Source of the DNA: Victivallales bacterium
Lineage (GTDB): Bacteria; Verrucomicrobiota; Lentisphaeria; Victivallales; UBA1829
Reading direction: 5' to 3'
DNA: 64,000 nucleotides
Assembly: GCA_016285345.1 (NCBI GenBank)
Contig: JAEEQN010000012.1
Coordinates: 1-64,000, forward strand
In this document: positions 32,924-40,338 of the stretch, one piece after another
Layout: each line of letters starts with the position of its first letter
Position numbering within the stretch: position 1 is the stretch's first letter
The notes under the pieces: generated by a model
Told to the model about the DNA's origin: nothing
The model's database searches: none
Seen by the model: the letters and a program-made list of their open reading frames with translations, nothing else
Program-made: the position numbers and the translations under genes

Positions 32924-34822
32924 ATGGCACAGCAAAACTTAATCCTCTGCATCGACATTGGCGGCGACAGCATCAAGGCCGCCGAATTCTCGTATGTTCC
33001 CGGGCAGAGCCTGACCCTGGAGCGTTTTGCGTATACGGAATACGAGTTCTCCTCCGACGAACCCCCGGAGGACGTAATCCTCAAGACGCTTGCCGACGTC
33101 ATCAGGACGAACGGCTTCACCGCCAGCGACGTCTACATCTCCCTTTCCGGTAAAAACGCGTTCGTCCGGTTTGTCAAGATTCCGGCGATGACCACGGACA
33201 AGGACAAGATACAGGAGATCATCTCCTACGAAGCGCAGCAGGCCATCCCGTTCTCCTCCGACGAGGTCGTGTGGGATTCCCAGCTCCTTCAGCCCATGGC
33301 GGATTCCGACGGCAGCGAAATCGACGCCATGATCGTCATCGTGAAGAAGCAGGAAGTCTCCCGCATCTCCGAACTCGTGGAAAAACTCGGCAAGCGCATC
33401 GTCCTGATCGAAGTCGCCGGCACTTCCTGCTATAACAGCGCACGCGCGAACAACGTCGGCGCCAACGAATGCCAGATGATCCTTGACATCGGCGGACGCT
33501 GCTCCACGCTCATCTTCCTCGACGGCTCCCGTTTCTTCGTCCGCACGATTACGATCGCGGGCGACACCATCACCCAGCAGATTGCCAAGGAGTTCAACAT
33601 CTCCTACGCCGACGCGGAGGAAATGAAGCGCAAACACGGTTATGTTTCCCTCGGCGGCGCCTACGAGGAATCCGACTCGGAAGTCGCCTCTGCCGTCTCC
33701 AAGATCGTCCGCAACGTCATGACGCGCCTGCACGGCGAGATCAACCGTTCCATCAACGTCTACCGCGCCACCCAGAAGGGGCGCAAGCCGGAAAAACTCT
33801 TCCTCGCAGGCGGCACCTCCATTCTCCCGTATGCTCCGCGGTTCTTCTCCGAAAAGCTCCGGATTCCGGTCGAATACCTGAACCCGTTCCAGGTCGTCGG
33901 CATCGGTCCGGCGGTCGACCAGCAGGTTCTTTCCGAGGTCGCGCACCTGTACGCGGAAACGATCGGTCTGGCGCTCCGCCGCCTCGGCACGTCGCCCGTC
34001 GAAATCTCCCTGATTCCCGACTACATCCGCAAACAGAACGAATTCCGCTCGAAACGCCCGTTCTTCTTCGCGTCGGCGGCCGTCGTGCTGCTCTTCTTCG
34101 GCATTACGCTCTGGACCATGTCGCAGCAGGCGGACAACATTGCCCGCGAGAGCGACAAGTTCAGCACCTACGTCTCCCAGCGCGAAGCGATCCAGAAACG
34201 CGTGAAAGACGCCGGCAGCAAGCTTACCTCGGCCAACGGCGAATTCGAAGAGGCCGTCGATCTTCTGAAGAAACGCAACAATCTCATCGCGTTCTATTCG
34301 CTCATCCGCAGCTGCATCCCGGACAACGTCTGGCTTACCGATTTCTCGATCTCGACCGCCCCCAGCGCCCAGATCAAAAGCGCCACAGCCGTCACGAATG
34401 CGGCCAACAACAATCCGGAAAGAGCTCAGAACAACGGCGGACTGTCGATGAACATGCCGGAGAACGGCAACGAGACTGCGAACAGTTCTGACGGAACCAG
34501 CAATGGTCTGACCTGGATCAACATGGTCGCATACGTCATCTGCGAAAAGAACGACACCTGGCTGAACGACCGCAGCGCCGCCATCAACAACATCACTTCG
34601 AAAATGAAGGAAAACAGCAGTATTTTCAAGGCGAAGGACGAAGAGATCATGATCGTGTACGATGAAGGCCGCGACATCTGCGACCGTCTCACCATCCGCA
34701 AATTCCTGCTCGCCGTCGAACTGACGGAACCCATCGACTCGCCGGAATTTGAAAAGGCTCTCGCCAAAAAGCTTTCACCTATTCCGTCCGAAGACGATGA
34801 CGAGGAGGAGGAAGAAGAATGA
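32924..34822 (+). CDS. pilM: PilM-PilN-like fusion (Amuc_1101-like)
   Basis: A 632-residue protein. Residues 1-350 are an actin-like PilM/FtsA fold: LCIDIGGDSIKAAEF at the N-terminus, VYISLSGKNAFVRFVKIPAM, a second phosphate loop at LDIGGRCSTLIFLDG, and FLAGGTSILPYAPRFF. A membrane helix follows at about 378-400, then a coiled region and a C-terminal domain in the position of PilN. In type IV pili PilM binds the cytoplasmic tail of PilN; here both seem to be in one chain. It ends in an acidic run (EDDDEEEEEE) and overlaps the next gene by 4 bases. Confidence 0.85.
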   Translation: MAQQNLILCIDIGGDSIKAAEFSYVPGQSLTLERFAYTEYEFSSDEPPEDVILKTLADVIRTNGFTASDVYISLSGKNAFVRFVKIPAMTTDKDKIQEIISYEAQQAIPFSSDEVVWDSQLLQPMADSDGSEIDAMIVIVKKQEVSRISELVEKLGKRIVLIEVAGTSCYNSARANNVGANECQMILDIGGRCSTLIFLDGSRFFVRTITIAGDTITQQIAKEFNISYADAEEMKRKHGYVSLGGAYEESDSEVASAVSKIVRNVMTRLHGEINRSINVYRATQKGRKPEKLFLAGGTSILPYAPRFFSEKLRIPVEYLNPFQVVGIGPAVDQQVLSEVAHLYAETIGLALRRLGTSPVEISLIPDYIRKQNEFRSKRPFFFASAAVVLLFFGITLWTMSQQADNIARESDKFSTYVSQREAIQKRVKDAGSKLTSANGEFEEAVDLLKKRNNLIAFYSLIRSCIPDNVWLTDFSISTAPSAQIKSATAVTNAANNNPERAQNNGGLSMNMPENGNETANSSDGTSNGLTWINMVAYVICEKNDTWLNDRSAAINNITSKMKENSSIFKAKDEEIMIVYDEGRDICDRLTIRKFLLAVELTEPIDSPEFEKALAKKLSPIPSEDDDEEEEEE

Positions 34823-36411
34823 AACAGTTTATCCTGAAAAATATTGTCCTCGCGGTCATTCTGGTCCTTACGCTCATCGGCAGCATTGTCCTTATGATCT
34901 TCTGCGAGGGTAAGAGGCGGACGATCGCCGAGTCCATGGCGACCATTGAGGAAAACGCCCGGACCATTGAGTCCATCGACTCCGCACGCAAGCCCAACAG
35001 CGTCGCGGAGAGCGAAACAAGGATCAAGGCCGATACCGAGACGCTGGCGAAGAAAAACATCCAGATATACCGTCATTTCGGCAAGCCCTACCGTCCGGCT
35101 CTGCTCAAGCTTCTGAAGAACATCGCGTCTCCGGCCGAACTCAAGACCGAACTTCCGGTCGATCCGAGTCTCGTCGCCAAACCCAAACCGGTTCCCGCAA
35201 AGGAAGAAGGCGATGAAGGGGAAGAAGAGAGCAAAGAAGAAGTCGCGGAGACCAAGCCCGCAACGCCCGAACCCCCGACCGACGAGGAAAAAGCGGTCTT
35301 CAATCCCGAGAAGAATCTTGTTGTTCTCGCCTTTGACGAAGACTCTCTCCGCGCCAAACTTGCAGAGATTTACGCAGAAGTCCATCAGGATTCGGAATCC
35401 TCCGACGATACGTTCGTGATCCCCGACACGATCCAGTCCGAACGCGCCCGGCTTTTCGAGAAGCTTTTCGACGCGATCATCGAAGCGCCGGAAGCGGTCG
35501 ATCCCGCCCGTGCCGAAGCTTTCCGCACGGCCGCCGCCGCGAAGTTCGCCCAGGCTTTTGCCATCTTCCGCGACGACGTTCAGGATCTCACGCTTGAGAA
35601 CGTGACCGACAGAGTCGCGCACGAGCTTTTCCTCGACGCCCTCGGACTTCCGCGCCTGATGCGCCAGCGCGACTGCAAGAACTACATCGACTACCTTTAC
35701 GAAAAATATCTTTCCTCCGACATCATCCCCGGTCTTCCCGAAGACGATCCGATCGAAAAGGAAGGCCGCGTGGTGGATTTCATCTACGGCAAGAACCTCA
35801 ACCGTCAGGCGCTCCCCGTGCCTGAAATGGTCATCCCGATCATCCGCAACTTCCAGATCAAGGAAGACCTCTTCCGCAGAATGAAGGACGCCGGAATCGG
35901 ACGTCTGCTCACCATGACCGCCGGCGCATTCTACGGATCCACGCTGGACAACGACGCCGAAGGTCCCATCCTCGCCTTCACCTATACGCTGGAGATGACG
36001 GGGACCATGGACTCGTTTGACAAATTCATCAATTCCCTGCAGAGCGCGTACAAAACCGACCGCGTGTATGTCATCAAGGACATCAAGTTCTCCGCTCCCT
36101 TCGAAGACCTGATCAATGCGAACGCGGTCGTGGGCTCCCACATGGATTCCGGCACAAACACCGCTGCGGTGGTCCGCCGCAACACAACAGCCGGGCAGGC
36201 GATCCCCGGAGCGCCTCCGGCCGGAGCCAATGCGGCCCAGCAGCCCGCCGCCGACCAGACCGCCGCGACGCTGGTCGCGACATACGAACTTACCGACCCG
36301 CACCATCCCGAATACGGCCAGCCCCTGATCGGTGAAAAACGGGACGAGATCAAATGCACGATTGTGGTGAATTATCTGTTCTATCGTGCGGACAATATCA
36401 CCCCCCAATGA
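34819..36411 (+). CDS. Amuc_1100-like inner-membrane pilus protein (PilO-like)
   Basis: A 530-residue single-pass protein. A membrane helix (about 8-28) is followed by a coiled-coil segment (about 35-75) and a large periplasmic part, with a Glu/Lys/Pro-rich low-complexity insert at about 115-155. The last third (about 385-475) has a ferredoxin-like strand/helix pattern of the PilO/GspM kind. Position between the PilM-like gene (4-base overlap) and the Amuc_1099-like gene matches Amuc_1100, the well-known Akkermansia surface protein. The N-terminal insert makes it longer than the Akkermansia protein (about 317 residues). Confidence 0.8.
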   Translation: MKQFILKNIVLAVILVLTLIGSIVLMIFCEGKRRTIAESMATIEENARTIESIDSARKPNSVAESETRIKADTETLAKKNIQIYRHFGKPYRPALLKLLKNIASPAELKTELPVDPSLVAKPKPVPAKEEGDEGEEESKEEVAETKPATPEPPTDEEKAVFNPEKNLVVLAFDEDSLRAKLAEIYAEVHQDSESSDDTFVIPDTIQSERARLFEKLFDAIIEAPEAVDPARAEAFRTAAAAKFAQAFAIFRDDVQDLTLENVTDRVAHELFLDALGLPRLMRQRDCKNYIDYLYEKYLSSDIIPGLPEDDPIEKEGRVVDFIYGKNLNRQALPVPEMVIPIIRNFQIKEDLFRRMKDAGIGRLLTMTAGAFYGSTLDNDAEGPILAFTYTLEMTGTMDSFDKFINSLQSAYKTDRVYVIKDIKFSAPFEDLINANAVVGSHMDSGTNTAAVVRRNTTAGQAIPGAPPAGANAAQQPAADQTAATLVATYELTDPHHPEYGQPLIGEKRDEIKCTIVVNYLFYRADNITPQ

Positions 36412-36426
36412 CGGAGCAGCCCTGAC

Positions 36427-37641
36427 ATGAAAAAGTTTCTTCTTGCACATTACGAAAAACTCATTTTAGCGGCCCTGCTCATCATTTTTACGGCTTTGCT
36501 CTACTATCAGCTGATGTTTATCCAGCAGGCCCAGAACCAGAAGGTTACCACGACGGTCAATCGCGAACAGCCGCCCTCGGACTACGAACCCGTCGATTTT
36601 ACATCCGGTCCCAAGTACAAAATGGAGACGATTTTCTCCGACTGGAATACGGTCGAGCCTGCCGTCGCGTCCCTCGACAAGACCCAGCTGATGTCGCCGT
36701 ATCCCATGGCCGAATGCGTGTTCTGCCATGCCATGATCCCCGCCAGTTCCTATCCGGCCGTCGGCGAGACGAAGAACGGCAAATGCCCTGCCTGCGGCAA
36801 GGCCCTCGCGCCCCGCATCAAGGTCGATGAGGACGAACTCGCCGGCAAGGCCGACCTGAACGGCAACAACATCCCCGACGAATGGGAGAAGGAAAACAAT
36901 ATTTCAGCCGAATTCGTGCTTGCCGATTCGGACGAGGACAGCGACGGTTTCACGCTCATTCAGGAATATCGTGCCAAGACCGATCCCACCGATCCGCTCA
37001 GCCATCCGAAATATATCACGCAGGTCTATGTCGATGCGGTCAGCCAGCAGCGTTTCACCGGTCTGGAACTGGTTTCCGTCGACAGGACGAAGAGCGACAA
37101 GAAGGATTGGCAGGCCACGTTCAACGTCGTCCGCAACAACAGAAAGAGAACCGAATTCGTCCAGATCGGCGTCAGTACGTTCAAGAACAACAACGTCGAC
37201 TTCAGCGTCGTGGACATTGAGATCGATGACAAGACGCAGGAACCGGTCGTCTATATCCAGCGCGTCGGCAAGACGGAGCGCATCCCCTGCCGTCCCAAGC
37301 AGAACGTCTATGATCCCGCGCCTCGCGTGAGATTCCTGAACGCCCTGTTCAACCGTACGTTCATTTCCTCGGTCGGAGCCGAATTCAAGCTCGGTACCGA
37401 AAAGACCGGCGAAGAGCTTTACAAAGTCGTTTCCGCCAATCCGTCCAGGAAGGAAGCCGTCGTCGAATCCTCCGGCGAGAATCCCGAGACTTACACCCTC
37501 AAGCTCGCCCCGAAGGAGAACTCCGCCGAAACCGGCAGAACGCTCCCGCCCGGTACGCCGACCACGACGAACGGCAGGACGCTTCCGCCCGGTACGCCCG
37601 TGTCGAGAGACGATTCTCCTTTCCTCCAGAGACAGAGATAA
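36427..37641 (+). CDS. Amuc_1099-like membrane-anchored protein with zinc-ribbon and calcium-type motifs
   Basis: A 404-residue protein. An N-terminal helix (about 13-33) anchors it, with the rest outside the cytoplasm. Residues 98-124 contain two CxxC pairs (CVFC and CPAC), a zinc-ribbon arrangement unusual for an exported domain. They are followed by two Asp-rich loops, DLNGNNIPDEWE and DSDEDSDGFTLIQEY, which look like EF-hand or thrombospondin-3-type calcium sites. A beta-rich domain follows, then two copies of GRTLPPGTP in the C-terminal tail. Its place matches Amuc_1099. It may link the inner-membrane complex to the secretin (inference). Confidence 0.78.
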   Translation: MKKFLLAHYEKLILAALLIIFTALLYYQLMFIQQAQNQKVTTTVNREQPPSDYEPVDFTSGPKYKMETIFSDWNTVEPAVASLDKTQLMSPYPMAECVFCHAMIPASSYPAVGETKNGKCPACGKALAPRIKVDEDELAGKADLNGNNIPDEWEKENNISAEFVLADSDEDSDGFTLIQEYRAKTDPTDPLSHPKYITQVYVDAVSQQRFTGLELVSVDRTKSDKKDWQATFNVVRNNRKRTEFVQIGVSTFKNNNVDFSVVDIEIDDKTQEPVVYIQRVGKTERIPCRPKQNVYDPAPRVRFLNALFNRTFISSVGAEFKLGTEKTGEELYKVVSANPSRKEAVVESSGENPETYTLKLAPKENSAETGRTLPPGTPTTTNGRTLPPGTPVSRDDSPFLQRQR

Positions 37642-37701
37642 CCCTTTTAACCCGTTGATACATAATCAATATTTCAAAATAAAACAACCAAGGATGAGAC
37701 A

Positions 37702-40326
37702 ATGAAGATGAGACCCCATTGTTTTCTTCGCCCGTTCCTCCGGCCCGCGGCCGTCTTTGCGCTCGCGTTCGGCGTGACGTCCCTGATGCTCTCCGCTCAG
37801 GATGAGAGCGTGTCGGCGGACGTCGACGCGGCGGTAACGGAAACCGCGGAGGAAACGGCTTCCGAGGCCGAAGAACCGGTCGTCGAGGCCGAGGCCGAAG
37901 AACCGGTCGTCGAGGCCGAGCCCGAAACAGAAGAACCCGTGCTTTCCGGCGACGAACTGGAAGTCACGACCGCGGCGGAAGCGGATATGCTTGAGAACGA
38001 AGCCCTGTTCAACGAGCTTCTTGCCAAGGCTATCACCCGCACGAACGAAAAACAGTTCGAGGAAGCGTTCAAGCTCTTCGACGACGCGAAGACCGAACTG
38101 GAAAAGTGCGAGGTCTCCACGACCAGGGCCGCTTTTGCGGACCGTCTTTCCTCCGAACGCAGGAAAGCCCAGATCCTCTACGGCAACGCGCTTCTGGAAC
38201 AGTGCGAGAAAGACTTCAACAAGCTTCTCCTCATCGCCGACACCAGCCGGAACGACGAAATCCTTGAAATCGGTCCGAAACTCATCACGGACCTCACCTA
38301 CGCCAAGGTCGTCTATTACCTCGGCATCCTCCCCGGCGAGTCCTACGACAACGCCGCGCTTCAGGTCGAGATCGCCAAGGATCCCGTGAAGAAGAAAGAA
38401 CAGTTCGCCACTGCCGCCGACTCCATGATCAAGACGACGCAGGAACTCATCGACAGCCAGAATTTCTGGGACGAGACCAGCCTCAAAGCCGTCGATCCGC
38501 GCTACGATGAACGCCAGCGCGAGATCACTCTCCTGTTCCGTGCCGGCCAGTTCCTCTATCAGAACGACGAGTGGGATGCGGCCCGCGACAAAATGGAACA
38601 GATCCTGGTGAAGGACCCCTACAACGAGAACGCCATTACCCTGCTCGAAAAGATTTATCGCAGACTCTACGCCATCGCGGACGTCCGCACCTATAACGAA
38701 CTTCTCCGCGAACAGGCCCAGTCCGACTGGAGCTGGGTTGAGAGCATCCCCGATGTCCGCAACATCGTGATCACCGGCGGCGCCGAGACCTACGAAGCGG
38801 CCGGCAACGAGCTTTACAACCGCCTGAACGAGCTGATGATCGACCATATCGAATTCGACGGCTCCGACATTACCTCTGCGATCTCGCATCTCCGTCAGCG
38901 CAGCAAGGACCTCGACCCGCAGGGCGAAGGATTCAACATCATCGTCCCGCAGTCCGAAAAATACGCGGACAAGACCATCACCCTCAATCTTGACCAGATT
39001 CCGCTGTATGAAGTCATCCGCTACATCTGCAAGATGACCGGCCTCAACTTCCGCATCGACGAAACCGACAAGATCATCACGATCGGCTCCGGTTCCGACG
39101 TCAGCGACATGGTCACGCGCTACATCCCGATCCGTCAGGCCACCATCCTGCGCATCGTCGGCAACATGCGCGCCGAAGGCATCGGCGACGGCATCACGCA
39201 GGAAGACACGCTCGGCGCCGGCGACACAGTCGGCAGCCTCATCACCCTGAGCGGCGCCGAGTCCGATCCGGACAGCCAGCGCGTTACCTCCATTGCGCCC
39301 GAAACGCTCCGCACCTACTTCGCCGAAAGCGGCATTCCGTTCGAGGAAGGTTCCTCCATTGCTTACGACGCCCGCGCCAACAAGCTCACCGTCGTGAACA
39401 CGCCCGAAAACATCCGCCAGCTTGAATTCGCCATCCGCGACATGGACATGCAGGATCCGCTGATTCTCATTGAGTCCAAGATGGTCGAAATCAAGATGAA
39501 CGACCTGGAAGAACTCGGTTTCGACTGGACCCTGTCCCACGGCAACGGCGAGGAAGACCACTGGAACTTCACGTTCACCTCTCCGTCCATCGGCTCCGGC
39601 TGGTCCGATAATACGCTTGTGAACAACCTGAACCTGATCCCGAACTTCGGTCCCGGCGGCAGCTGGAGTCTTTTCCTCACAATCAATGCCATCGACCGCA
39701 CCGACCGTTCGGAAATCCTCTCCACGCCGAAGGTCGTGACGGTTTCCGGACGTCAGGCCCAGGTGCAGATGGTCCGCCAGATGTACTTCCCTGAAAGCTG
39801 GACCGAGCCTGAGATCAACACCAGTTGCGGTTCCAGCGTTTCGTTCGAGCCGTCCTATCCGGAATTCGGCGGCCCGCGCGACATCGGCACCAGCCTGACC
39901 GTCACGCCGACCCTCCAGCCCAACAACTACACGGTCCGTCTGGAGCTGAATCCCTCGGTCACCGACCTTACCGGCTGGTCCGACTACAGCTACAACTACG
40001 TGATCGGCGATTTCTCGTCCGGCGACGAATATCCCATGACCCTCAAGATGCCGGAAATCTCCAACCGTGAGGTCCAGACCACGATCAAGGTCTACGACGG
40101 CCAGACCGTGGTCCTCGGCGGTATCCTCAGCGACAGCCATGGCCAGCTCAGCGACAGATGGCCCATCTACGCGGATATCCCGCTCATCGGCCGCCTGTTC
40201 ACCGAGTCCGCCTCCCAGGCCCACAAGGACAACCTCATCATCTCGGTGTCGACCCGCCTGATCAGCGGCGACGGCATCCCCGTCCGGACAAACACGCAAA
40301 ACGGTCTGCCGGACTTCAGACGGTAA
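37702..40326 (+). CDS. Amuc_1098-like secretin, first copy
   Basis: An 874-residue outer-membrane secretin. A signal peptide (MKMRPHCFLRP...LSAQ) is followed by an acidic repeat region (EEPVVEAE units, about 45-85) and TPR-like helices (about 100-330). Then come N-domains (about 370-590) with VNTPENIRQLEFAIRDMD, and a secretin domain with VTVSGRQAQVQM, TLQPNNYTVRLELNPSVTD, VLGGILSDSHG and IPLIGRLF. The family is called Amuc_1098-type pilus outer-membrane protein. It is the usual last gene of this locus, but here a second secretin follows 12 bases later. Confidence 0.9.
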   Translation: MKMRPHCFLRPFLRPAAVFALAFGVTSLMLSAQDESVSADVDAAVTETAEETASEAEEPVVEAEAEEPVVEAEPETEEPVLSGDELEVTTAAEADMLENEALFNELLAKAITRTNEKQFEEAFKLFDDAKTELEKCEVSTTRAAFADRLSSERRKAQILYGNALLEQCEKDFNKLLLIADTSRNDEILEIGPKLITDLTYAKVVYYLGILPGESYDNAALQVEIAKDPVKKKEQFATAADSMIKTTQELIDSQNFWDETSLKAVDPRYDERQREITLLFRAGQFLYQNDEWDAARDKMEQILVKDPYNENAITLLEKIYRRLYAIADVRTYNELLREQAQSDWSWVESIPDVRNIVITGGAETYEAAGNELYNRLNELMIDHIEFDGSDITSAISHLRQRSKDLDPQGEGFNIIVPQSEKYADKTITLNLDQIPLYEVIRYICKMTGLNFRIDETDKIITIGSGSDVSDMVTRYIPIRQATILRIVGNMRAEGIGDGITQEDTLGAGDTVGSLITLSGAESDPDSQRVTSIAPETLRTYFAESGIPFEEGSSIAYDARANKLTVVNTPENIRQLEFAIRDMDMQDPLILIESKMVEIKMNDLEELGFDWTLSHGNGEEDHWNFTFTSPSIGSGWSDNTLVNNLNLIPNFGPGGSWSLFLTINAIDRTDRSEILSTPKVVTVSGRQAQVQMVRQMYFPESWTEPEINTSCGSSVSFEPSYPEFGGPRDIGTSLTVTPTLQPNNYTVRLELNPSVTDLTGWSDYSYNYVIGDFSSGDEYPMTLKMPEISNREVQTTIKVYDGQTVVLGGILSDSHGQLSDRWPIYADIPLIGRLFTESASQAHKDNLIISVSTRLISGDGIPVRTNTQNGLPDFRR

Positions 40327-40338
40327 GGAGAAGCTGAA

